The position numbers were made by a program, and so were the translations under genes. A stretch of 64,000 bases of DNA from Congeria kusceri. Its lineage: Eukaryota > Mollusca > Bivalvia > Myida > Dreissenidae. The stretch's first letter is position 1, and each line of letters begins with the position of its first letter. Location: assembly GCA_027627225.1 (NCBI GenBank), contig CM051034.1, positions 48,775,081-48,839,080 of the forward strand, read 5' to 3'. This document shows, in pieces, positions 1 through 11,500 of the stretch. A model generated the notes under the pieces. It saw nothing but the letters and a program-made list of their open reading frames with translations. It was not told where the DNA came from and ran no database searches.

Positions 1-350
1 TTTCATCAAAAACGAGTTACCAGTTTTGTAGGAGATGTCATTAAAAGTAAAAGTTTTACGGAAGCACGGTCGCGCGCACGACGAACGAACCGCCATGGTA
101 TTTGCTCGATGGCCTACGGCCAGTGGAGCTACAAACCACCCATGGTCAAACACTAGCGTAAAAAGTTTGGATAAGGTCATTATCGAACACAACAGAGATA
201 TTATGGTCATACACGAACTGTGCAGGTTTGGTCAATATTAAAAGAGATTGTCTCTATCGCGTCTACAAACAAATTATTGACGAATTACGGAGGACGGATC
301 CGGACGATGGACGGTGCATGACAGCCCCACTATACCAACAACTCATCTGG
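1..350. repeat. End of a ~160-bp-repeat (Helitron-like) element and its flank
   Basis: The window opens inside the tail of the tandem-repeat family seen complete at 42170-43400. The phrase caccagttttgtaggagatg in copy 2 and its counterpart here lead into acgcacgacgaacgaac-type sequence and a ggacggatccggacgatgg stretch near 290-310. No coding frame is supported; the small open frame at 35-241 lies in repeat sequence. Confidence 0.6.
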
Positions 351-454
351 TAAATTGGTACTGACATTGTCTTTCGTGAGCATATGTCAAACCCCGATAC
401 TGTTATCATCTGTCTTCTATAATTTCTTTCCAACTATATCTATTTCTGTGTAAA

Positions 455-3400
455 TCAAATACATTTCTGACTTATACAACAAATGTAATATTCAACATCA
501 ACTTCTACAATGTAATCATCTTTTTCCGATTCTAAAGGTGCACTTGCAGAAGATTGGACTAAAATATTAATACATATGTTTGAATAAACCAAGCCGTACC
601 ATCATTTGGAAGGTTTTTTTTACTTCATTCAAATATGTACATACCCTTTTAATAAAATGTGTAGCGTTCGCAATCAACGTCTAAATAATGTTAAACGATA
701 TTATATAAATATCATAGGCAGTTCCAATGGCTTTCGATATATGATTTGTTAAACTGCTTATCACAAATTGATATTGTTCAGTGTTCAATTTAATAAACAT
801 ATTTTGAAGTGTTCCTTATAATAAAATATGCTGGTATTCAAATAAAGGTTATTTAATAGTATATGAGTGTATATGAGATAGTAAGACTCATGTGACCAAA
901 CATACGAACCTTGATCGTCGTGGGTTTCAGCTATGGTTGTCACGGTTGAACGTGTAGCACCCTCGCGTTCCACAGGGCTAACAGCTGCAAACAAAGATTT
1001 CGATTGAACGGTCATTAAATACCTGTTTAATATAAATGAATTGAATACAAATATATTTAAATCGAAAATGTTTATTTTTAGAAGCTTTGCACATTACGCT
1101 ACACTGTATCTGCTTATATTTCTTTCGTATATTTTTCATATTCACGGAGTCGTCTACGAGTTATCTTTGCTTGAAGGTTTTTAATCTCTTAAAGGCTAAA
1201 GCAGTGTCAAACTAATTCGCAAAGTTTGGATTGAAGCTGTAAAATGTGTTCATTTAATTGGCTTATATTGCCAAAACACTAATAAACGTACCGTGAGTTA
1301 CCTGGGTTTTAACTGTGGTTTTGACGGTTGGAATTGTATCTTTACGTTTGACGGCTTAATAAATATTTTAAAGGTAATATTAAATACAGTCCATGTTCAG
1401 TATGTGGTTTGTTTATCACTAAAATAAATGTTTACAAATTTAATTGTATATATGTAAATGATGTGTGATGCAGTCGTTGGCTTACCTTGAAGTGTTTTGG
1501 TCTTGGGTGTGTTAGTCACATTCGTGCCGGTGTCCACATCAGTCTCCGAATGGCGAGCCGCTGGAGAATATAACGTGAACTGTACAGTTTTCATTCGCTT
1601 ACTCATACAATATCATGTATAAACGGCATATCAGTGTCAAACTATGTATATGTTGTATACAAGAATGGATATCCCGTAGAACGATAAACTATATATTAAC
1701 ATATATTACTTGATTACAGACTTATCTTATATTTTTTACCGTTGGATTCATATGGGCTACTGACGGTATGACTTGATTACATTTTAGACACACCTTTGCC
1801 GCAATTACCTTCTAACAGGCTCATTTGCTCTTCAGAGCGTATGTCCTGGTTTGACTCTTTTGGCACTTCTTCGTCTGTCTCCATTATTTTTAAACCTATC
1901 TCTTCTGAATTTCGAAACAAAATTTAGATTTTTTTTAAAATATTTAAGTATAGGGCTTTGTTACATACATGTATATGTCACAACAAACAAGTTCGACCTT
2001 ATGTATCAAGGACTTGAAATATATATCTTCAACCTCTAATATCGGCTCAATTATGGTAATATAAACAGTCAATGAATTTTGACAACAAAGTGTTGAAGAG
2101 TTTGTGCTTTTTGTCGTAGGTTATGTTAAGATAAGGTTTGTCTGCTTTCTTCAACTGGACGGAACAATAGTTTAAAGTAAGTTACTCTTTCAGAAATTTA
2201 ATATTTTGGAAAATCTTTCGAGCGCTGGAAGAAAATGATCAAAGATTTACTGTTATGGAATTTATAATTCCTATGTACGGACTTAAAATAATAACAAATA
2301 TATATCTACATCTACATACATGTAGGTCTTTGCTACAATAACTATTGTTTATCACTACTTAAATAATAAATTTGTTTAGTTATTTATATTAATTTTATAA
2401 AACATATATTGCTGTTTAATATTCGCGTGGAAAGTATTAATTTTCAACCAGGTGGAACATTTCTTCTCTGTAGTTTTAGGCTACGACTTGAGGGCTGTCG
2501 GCCTTGAAACAAGGTCAAAACATCTATTTTTACAAGTACGGGCATGTTGCTTTATAGGTTATGTTTCCTATGTAGCTCCCTTGAATTCTCTTTATTTTTT
2601 ACATATTAAATAGTTTGGTCATTTTAAATTGTATAATTATTTGTCTAAAGAACTCATACTTAGCATGTAATTAAAAGGAAAGGCAAAAATGATCTGTAAA
2701 CATTTGTCTTGCGTGATTTTATTGTATTTTTTAAGAAATCACGCTACAGGCCATTACTAAACAATATTATTTACACAAAATGGTTCTATCACACGATTTA
2801 CCTTTCGTTAATTGTTTTACTTGTTGCCGTAGTCGGACAAAAATCGGATGTAAGCATTTACCTGTAAAATGAAATTAAATTATTGCCTATTTATTGTCAA
2901 AGGTGTTAGTATTTATTATTTACAGTTAAATGACGACGAAAATATACATCAATACATTACATTTTTAATATTGTGTACATTGTTATCCGCAAACTCACCT
3001 AGTTTATGTTTACACACTACAAGAAATACAAGTCCTACAAAAACTAAAACTGCTGTGACTATCAGTGCAGGTATAATTTTATTAAGTCCTGGCGAATGGT
3101 CTGGTTTTTCTGAAAATACAATAATGTAAATTGAAATTAAATAACATATTATGACTATACTAATACAACATTAACACTTGCGTTAAAATAATAAATTTGA
3201 AATACTGTTAAACGTTACCGATATGTCATTTACATTGCTTGTATATTGAATGACTATACATATTACATTTATTTAGTATGTAAAGTCTGACGTTAGGATT
3301 AAGCTATTTTCCATATGTGAGTGCGAGTCACTTGTGACTCTTGATTTAAAACGAATACCTTTCGTAAATATCAAATAATTAACTTGTAACTTTCTTAAAT

Positions 3401-6400
3401 AAAATGTTATGCGGTACATTGTACATGTCGTGCGCCGTACTTTTGTTCTTATTACTTTTAGTATTTACTGAAATGAAGTTTGTTGGTAACCAAACTGCAT
3501 TATGCTGGTAATATACTCAGCCTAAAAAAAACACCAGACAGTATATAGATAACGATCTTCTAAGAAGCACATAAAGCGTAAATAATGGTTGAATAATAAA
3601 AGAAAAAATATAACACATATTTGTATTTTAGTGGTTCACAAACATATATTGATACATCGTTGTTTTCACATAGTTGTTGAAATGTAATCTACAAACAAAG
3701 AAAAATGCAAATTATAAAGTGTCAGGTTTTCTTTTTTGGCAGAGTTTAAGTATATAAATATATATATATACCGGTAGACAAATGTTGTGCATTATCTTTA
3801 CCAGCAGTGGTATATACGGGTGTGGTTGCAGGTGGAAGTCTATTTAAACAAACAACAATAGATCACAATATCAGCACACATCCATTAATCATCTTAAATA
3901 CAGCGATGAACAAATTCATATAACAAGGAAACTACAAGCATCAGTCATTAAGTATGATTCATCAGACGGATTGATGATACCACAACATGAACAACATATC
4001 AGACATTAAAGTTCATTTAAACCGTATGTAGGTTTTAAAATATACAAAAGCTATGTGAACAGAAGTACATTACCGTTAAGTTTTATAATCAGATGTACTG
4101 TTAATATATTAAAATACTATTACAAATAGCGTAAAACGAGGAAATTTTTAACACCAATGGAAACGTTTGCAGCAACAACCATTAAATTGAAATAACTGCT
4201 TTTGAGCATAATAGAAAAACGGGAACCGTAACACGTTAAATAAACAGAGTAATACATTATAACGTGTTGGCAGCTATCTGACGTTTTCTGTCTTGCCAGT
4301 CCAGCAGGACATTCCTTTGCACAACTGTAATCTGGAAGAATATACAACAGGTATATAATAACGAAAACATATATATCCTAATCAGACATTTGCTATTTTA
4401 CAAAAGGTCATCTGCAAGCTATTTGAATTACGCCGTCAATTTGAAACATGGTTAAATCATTTCCATAAATTGTTTAAAACGTATATTCAAGATTAAGCTA
4501 ATATTTGTGTTGAATAATATTATATATTAAGTAATGCTTACTTAACAAAAGTTCCTCGCCATCTGGGCATTTCTTCTTGAAGCACTTTTTATTTTCATAA
4601 AAGCACATTTCCTCTGATTGCGCTGCATATGCATTTCTAGCGTCACATCGGCAATGCCCGTCGGTTTTTGTTAGTTCTCTATGCGACACGTTTCCACAGT
4701 CTACCTTGTGCTGTTGCTCTGTACACAAGTTTGTTTTCAAACTGGGACATTCACTGTAAGTTGCGGAAGAAGTATTAAGACGGTCATTGAACCTGTCCCA
4801 TTTGAAGCATGGTCGACAATGTATGGAAACTGTTGCTTGGTCGACATGACTGCTTGTTCTGTTTATTGATAGTCGAGGTTCTTCTCCTAATGGAAACACG
4901 ATATAATTGTAAGGAATGTTTTGTCAATCTTAAAACGTAACTAATAAGAGTTCGTATTGCTCCACTCATGAATTTACACCGTTACTTCTCTGCATAATGC
5001 TGCATTTACATACACTGCGTCTATAACCTAAATCAATCATAATAGCTTGTACATATGTAATAGCGTATTCAGAGATACAACTTTATGAGTCATGTTATAA
5101 CGAATAGAAATTTAAGTAAGTGGAGACAAGAAGATTTTAAAAATAAAGTTATCAATATAGAAGTACTGCCCTTCACATTGACGGTCATATGTTTGTAACA
5201 AATCAAATGATTTTATGGTACTGTGGTCAAAGGTTACCCAAGGAAGTTATTTTAAAATTCAAGAAGTGGATTTTGGACAAGGAATTTTGCAAAGTTTTTA
5301 ATTTAGCCATATTACGAAAACTAGCCCGCCTCCTGACGGCCACGTTTTTAACAAATTAAACTGATTTGAATGAATTTGGTAGGTTACCAATGGAACATTC
5401 TTGTGAAATTATTCTGAACACCTTCAAGTGTTTCAGAGAAAATGATTTTCAAAGTTTTCAATATAGCCATTGAAGACAAAATGCACTGCCCCCTATTTTA
5501 AACAAATCAAAACGATTTGAAGGAATGTGGTAGATGTCACCGAATGAACCCTTTTTGTGAATTTGTATCTTAATGCAGTCAATGATTTCAGAGAAGACGA
5601 TTTTCAAAATTTAATTATCAATATAGCTGTATAATGAAAACTCCCTGTCCCCATGTCGGTCATATGTTTTACAAATCTAAATGATTTAAAAGAATGTGTA
5701 GAGGGTTACCCAAGGAAAAATAAAGTTTATTGTTGAAATTCTGTAGGCGTGACAACATTTTCAATATAGACATAAAAGAAAAATGTCCCTGCCCCATGAT
5801 GGCCATTTATTTTAGGAATCCAAATGAGTTGAAGGAATTTAGTAGAGTCACCGATATATGTCAAATAATTTTGAAATCCAGTTAGTGTTTTCTGACATGA
5901 CCATTGTTCAAAGTTTGATTTGATGTTTTTAAGGCTTTTGGATGCCATGAGAACCAGACTTATCAGATATTGCATTCAATTGATAATTAACTTTGTTAAA
6001 GGGCCATCCAATGAACATTCCTGCTTAGTTAAAATATTCTCCACACTGTTTCATAGAAGTTGTATGAAGCAATTATAAGCGACGAACAACAAACGACGAA
6101 CGACGGAAGACGGACAATGACTACAACAGCTCACCCTTGAGCACGTCGTGTTCATTTTAACCGTACCTTCTGTGCAATATACTTCAGGGACACAAGCATC
6201 AATAAATCTGTCCTTGTCGTGAAAACTCCTGGCGCAATGATATCTGGTACCCGGGATGCAGTTTGCGAGTTTCTCCTGACAATACCACTGGCAGGACCCA
6301 TATGTAGGACAGTAGACGTTGAAATGTTGTAATTTCAGACTACACGGTTCACAATTAAATCGGATCTTTGGTTGGCTATATATGACTTGTGCTAAAGCAA

Positions 6401-6748
6401 CCTGTTGACAAGCTATGTTTATTATACACTTTTATCTTATATAAGTAACTTTCAACACATTATTTTGATTTTAACATCGGATTGTGAAACGATTATTAAG
6501 CGATAATATGTTCTAAGTGCTATCTTGAATCTGAATATACCACGAAAATGTTCAGCACATGATAAACTACTTTTACAACGCGGATAAATAATATAATATT
6601 TAAGGTACAAATATAAAGTGTTATTTACTATAACGGTTAATTTTGCAATTATATATTTTGTAGTGTACACATTTTGCATTTACAATACATTTTAAATGTA
6701 AATATGACTTACCAAGATAATCAATAAGTAAAGAGATGTGTTAGCCAT
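455..6748 (-). CDS. TNF-receptor-like cysteine-rich type I membrane receptor, copy 1 (10 exons)
   Basis: Exons read on the minus strand are 6713-6748, 6167-6401, 4542-4886, 4235-4331, 3802-3839, 2999-3109, 1809-1904, 1486-1560, 910-984 and 455-558. They total 1212 nt, 403 residues plus TGA, and the phases agree at every junction. Residues 1-21 look like a signal peptide (MANTSLYLLIILVALAQV). Residues 22-237 hold 22 cysteines, with a CEPC and later a CRPC opening each half and KKCFKKKCPDGEE late, plus N-glycosylation sequons (NRT, NTS, NVS, NYS). A Thr/Pro stalk (PPATTPVYTTA) precedes a membrane helix at about 262-282, followed by CKHKL. The acidic tail (283-403) shows no death domain that I can see. 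The spacing resembles TNFR cysteine-rich domains, but that is inference; another cysteine-rich receptor class is possible. The start is the only ATG before the signal peptide. The exon 4 donor (gtgtta) is weak and was chosen for phase. Confidence 0.72.
1292..1354 (-). other. Candidate optional cytoplasmic-tail exon of receptor copy 1 (63 nt, phase 1-1)
   Basis: Between tail exons 1486-1560 and 910-984 an open stretch reads AVKRKDTIPTVKTT then VKTQVTH. It is bounded by an AG (tattaag) and a GT donor (gtacgt) in the same phase as its neighbours, so inclusion would add 21 residues without a frameshift. It resembles the next exon (Ala-Val start, TVTTI...ETH), suggesting internal exon duplication. 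In copy 2 the matching stretch (44582-44644) has a better acceptor (attcag) but its donor reads at instead of gt. It may be an alternative exon or a relic. Confidence 0.4.
5110..6150. repeat. ~160-bp tandem repeat array with Helitron-like end (in intron 2 of receptor copy 1)
   Basis: Diverged units of roughly 150-170 bp repeat a fixed order of phrases: gttacccaaggaa, gaaattattctgaa, gattttcaaag, then atagccat, then ctgacggccacg. The array ends in gacgacggaagacggacaa-type sequence followed by agctcacccttgagcacg. I recall this layout from bivalve Helitron-like elements and the BIV160 satellite, which I could not check. It lies in the intron between receptor exons 3 and 2. Confidence 0.75.
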
Positions 6749-6799
6749 CAATTCCTGGTAGAGCGTAAATACCTGAAAAAATCACCACATGCAACAACT

Positions 6800-7430
6800 T
6801 ATTCACGACCAGTGAGGAATTGAAGATCGAAAGATTGACAGTAGGTCTTTAAATATTAAAGAGTTCACTGTAACATGATCTTGAAGTCAAGATCTTGGTT
6901 ACATAACCAACAAGCCTATTGCATTTTTAGTTACTTCAATCGCTTGATATATATTTATATGTACTTCAAATAAAATAAATATATACAATCCACACCAGTA
7001 CAATCCACATATACCAAGTTTATACTCCACACTGAAGTAAAATACACATTTGCGTATATCTGAACTATAGTGGTAGATTTTGGAACAGGAAATGCATGCG
7101 ATAAATAAAGTTACGAGTATAGGCATGTATAGTCGATCTGAATTTGGCTGTTAATGAGGGAAACCCATTTTCGGAAAATAGGGAATTCGTGATGTTCTGC
7201 TTTTAAACAGGATACACTCGGCTACATTCAAATTGACCGAATATCGATTCGTCCATCTTTATAACGATTATTACCTTGAAATAACGGACTGTAGAATGTT
7301 ATTTATGATGAAAGATCATAATACAATTCCAATTAGGATATACATGTATAATACTTAGAATTTTGCATAGCTAAACTTAGTATGTTAAGCACATACAGCA
7401 AAAGTATTCACAGTTATCACTTAAAAATAG
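6800..7430. other. Upstream region of receptor gene 1, no gene seen
   Basis: AT-rich sequence 5' of receptor exon 1, conserved in copy 2 (about 50060-50685). An AG at about 6774 (ttttttcag) just upstream of the ATG could be the acceptor of a non-coding leader exon. No promoter element can be named with confidence. Confidence 0.4.
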
Positions 7431-7434
7431 CATT

Positions 7435-8513
7435 TCCATATGCGATTAGTAATATGCAAAATGTAAGCAAACTTGAAAATGTAGGGTTGACTTATATACC
7501 GAACTCGCGTCTACAAAATAGCGCATTTCAGTAAAGACCTCTCTACGCGATACTGCAGTTTTTAACTGCGGGTAGCAATTAATCATGTACATTTCAGTCA
7601 TATCAATTTAACTACTGATATGAATTTTCTTCGATAACACTTGCTTATATGATTACATACTACATGGTCTGTCAATTGTTTATATAAATAATGTCATATT
7701 TTTAAAATTTCTTACACATTTATTATCTGTAAATGATCTGGGGGTTTTGCAAAGGTTAATGTCAACATACCGTCAACACTCTCTTTAAGTAGTTGTAGTA
7801 AAATAAGTAGCGTTAAAAATATCAATAAGAAAATCATCAAGCTGTTAAGAATTGGAAAGCGACATTTAATGTGGATAATATTATAACGTTAAATATTTAA
7901 GCACATTCCCCTCCAAAGTACCACACATATCTTTACTAGTTAAAAGGGACTTGTTCACAGAGTTTACCTATTTTTGAAAAATGCCGTTGAGATGATTTAA
8001 CTGCAAACACTAAAGCATCTTGGTTAACAAAAACAAATAGTAAATAAGAAAAAAAGTAAATTACAAGATTTGCCTTCGCCGGGGCTCGAACCTACTATCT
8101 TCGGAATCAAAAAACTGACGCTCTTAACACATTCCGACTTACTAACATTTTACGCTATGTACGTTATTCAAATGTGTTTCATAATACAGATGAAAAGCGT
8201 TACAAACGCTTTACTATTTAATCAATTTCAATGGATGATCATTCACACACGACGCAAATATTTCCTTTACATTTATTGTCAGAAATGTTATTTTGCTTGT
8301 TTTTTATATAATGTATTTAATCGCTTTGAGATCTGGGACAACAATTTTGAAAATTGTGAAGTTGCCAATCTGTGAACAGGTCCCTTTAACAGGGATTGAT
8401 AGTTATAATCGGTAAATGTTTGCATTGCACACACGCTGAAAACTCAAGGTAAAATGAATTGGAAATATAATAAAATGGTTGATGACATGCTCTCGCGGTG
8501 TTCAATTAGCATT
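7435..8513. other. 1079-bp segment present only in duplication copy 1
   Basis: Copy 1 has tagcatt at 7428-7434 and again at 8507-8513. Copy 2 has a single tagcatt (50686-50692) joining the two flanks. The pattern fits a deletion in copy 2 between 7-bp direct repeats. It removed the TIR element at 7940-8389 with about 500 bp on one side and 120 bp on the other. Confidence 0.85.
7940..8389. mobile_element. Short TIR element with an antisense tRNA-like core
   Basis: The ends are inverted: ttaaaagggacttgttcaca at the left, and tgtgaacaggtccctttaa at the right, whose complement is nearly the same. In the middle, around 8070-8105, the minus strand reads aggttcgagccccggcgaag, a good tRNA B-box, with an A-box-like gttaagagcgtcag upstream of it. 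About 450 bp, no coding capacity. A diverged relative of the left end may lie at 20631-20700. It is absent from duplication copy 2, which lost a larger block. Confidence 0.65.
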
Positions 8514-11500
8514 AAAAAAAACGGTTTGGAAAGCTTTTTCTGCTCACACCTTCGCGCATCAGTGAAGTTGATTTTACTCTTCAAAAATGAGAAGTGTCTT
8601 GACATATTATATATAGTAAATGTTGTGCACAGTGTTATAATAAAATACTGTTATAATCATATTCATAATACTAATAGTAGTAGTGTGTTTTGTGACTCCA
8701 TGTTGTGTGAAGTTTGTTAAAAAATTAAAATGAAAGTCTACTAACCCAGCCTGAATACTCAACTCGCATAACGATACACTTACTAGTTGTGAATGTTAAA
8801 GTGTGTTGGCTGTAATAACTTTTGTGAACAAAGTAATTATCAACTGCTTTAACTAATATAATAAAATACATGTATATGTAATATAATCTTCAACTTGTTA
8901 TTGTTGTGTTGTAATCAATAATGATTGCCATTACACCTCAGGTTTACAGACTTATTTTAAATATTCACATGTGAACTATCTTCCTTTTTTCTTAAAAAAA
9001 ACAACAACATTGTGACCCCATATTTTTTAGAAATATATTCAGCATATAATTATGCATCAAATATTGAGACTTAAGAATGTTTTTATGAAATAAATTTGTC
9101 TATAGCACAATAAAGTGCTTTATAAAATGAAACAAAACATGGTTTTCTAGGCGAAATGCATTAACAAGGCAATTATGGCAGATATAAATTGTTTCCCCAT
9201 GCAACGTATTACCTTCTGACAATAAGCCACATCAACCAATTAAATGCAGTCATTTTGACCAATTAATGGGCAATACTACTTTGTTGTTGAAATGAAAACA
9301 TCCAAATATTTTTTAACATGCATCAAGTCAACATAACAAGGAACAATAATTACAATATACTTGGATGAAACTGGTAAATAACAAATAAGGCTTTATATAT
9401 GTGTTAGTGGATCTGTGCATTCTCAGATTCATGTGCATTATTTTACTGATTATGTTTGTTACATCACTCAAAATAATTAAATTCAATGACAATTATGTAT
9501 AAAGAAAACAATTTTCATTCAACTTCGGTTCTGATCAATATAACACAATAATTTTGTGGGTTGAATGCAAATTATTTCACACATGTACGGTGGCTTTTAA
9601 CCAAGTATATTTACCAAACATATTTTGCTAAAAGCAGTGACCAATTACATGGCCTTTATTATCTTATTATGTGACATTGATTGGAATAAGAAGAGGGCTT
9701 AACAAGCAAAGAGTGTCAGCATTTCCACTAAACATTATCGGTGAATGAGAAACAAATATGTGTAATCATTTGTACCTCTTCTGCAGACGTTCGTTGATGA
9801 AATAAACACGGTCAAGTTGAATAAAGATTACTTTACATATCAATTACGATCGCGTACCATACACTGTCATCATTTGTTGATTTTGTATAGGGAAGATCAA
9901 GTGTCCGGTATGTTTATTTGGGTGGGCTACAATTGTTTAGTATAGACAGTTTATCAAATTCGAAAACACGATTCATATTATTTAAGTCTTGCCTTAGATA
10001 ACACTAGCATAATTAATATGTATAAAATTATATCGATCATGTACATAAAAACACAATCCATTATTGTAAACTTTTTAACAACGCATACACACTGCATTTA
10101 TACATGTATATTGTTTCGGTTAAAATTACAAAGACGGTTTGCACGTTTTAATTTTGTGATAAAATAGGTCACTTCATATCGAAAACTTGAAACGATCCGA
10201 TGCAAATGCACAATTTAACAGACGAAACCTTCCACCGTTTTCAACAAAACTTTGCATTGGCTGCTTGAACACTTTTAGTTTAGTCGGCCTTATCTCTGAT
10301 TTAAAGTATTATTGGTGATCTGCATAATAGAGTGTGGTCTTCTTAATATTGCCAACTTATATTGGTCCGTAATCCACATATTAAGAATAGTTTACGTTGA
10401 TCGATTATGTGGTTTATGTGGTTAAATATAAACATATTGTTTACAATCCTATTTAAAACCAACTATCATATATGTAAGTACTTACCTTGTTTATGCCCAG
10501 TAAAAATCTTAAACAAAAGAGTCATCAATAAAAGTTTTATCTATGCATGTACGAGTATTTTTACCTTATAATCACGGTTTTATGCGCGTCCGTGTGCTAC
10601 TTTGGGGATTGCGTGTATAGTCGAATTGAATTTAGCTGATAAGTAAGGGATAGTCCTTTTACTGAAAATAGGGACAGTACACAGTAACTTCTATTTTTAT
10701 CGAGAGACATCTTTATAGAACTTAAACACACAAAAATGATGTTGAATTAATTACTGTGATATCATAATACGCGTATTAAAAGACACTGCAATTAGTACTC
10801 GTTTTCAACGGCACGTATTACAAAATTTATACAAAAATTTCTTTTTTCATAACTTTATTTATTGTCGTTATTCAGAAAGTTGTAACACTTTTACATGTTT
10901 AACGTATCCCGTTACACATTTATATCGATTTAACAATATAAAATATTGCACTTTCTTCTTAATTCATATAATCCATTTTCTAGATACGGCACACGATAAA
11001 TTCTACACCTGTGAAGCACGCGAACGTTAACCCACAATCATTGTGTAATCTATGCGATGAACACGTAGTGCGGTTAGTCTGGTTTCCGACAGTTCGTGTT
11101 AAATCAGTGCGTCAGACATACGATCACAATGGTGGCACTCACTGAATACAAAATATTGTATTGTTCATATTGTTTTTTCGATGGCCAATTTAAAGATCTG
11201 TAAACATTCTTAATAGTGTCGTATACCTTTGCAATTACACCGTTATGTTTCTTGTGTATGTTCATAGTTCGCGTAGGTGTTTGATTTTATTATAATTGAC
11301 TAGAAATTCGGACGCACCGACAAAATTAGAATTCGGGATATTAACATTAATATTGATATTAAGACATTTTTTCTGATGGTGTGTATTGCTGCAAATGAGA
11401 TTAGAATTCACTCGACTATCCAATCTTTCGTGAAATGCTTTGCTGTATACTGGTTTCGTGTATATCATTTAGGCTATTTCAACGGTGCTATGAGATTAAT

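Noticed and set aside
2869..3129. Plus-strand ORF and its copy at 46121-46396
   Set aside because: Conserved only because it lies opposite the membrane-helix exon of the receptor. The minus strand explains the conservation with splice sites and phase.
4681..4869. Plus-strand ORF and its copy at 47919-48107
   Set aside because: Antisense shadow of receptor exon 3.
8070..8375. 101-residue plus-strand ORF
   Set aside because: It lies inside the TIR element and reads through the antisense tRNA-like region. No domain, and absent from copy 2.
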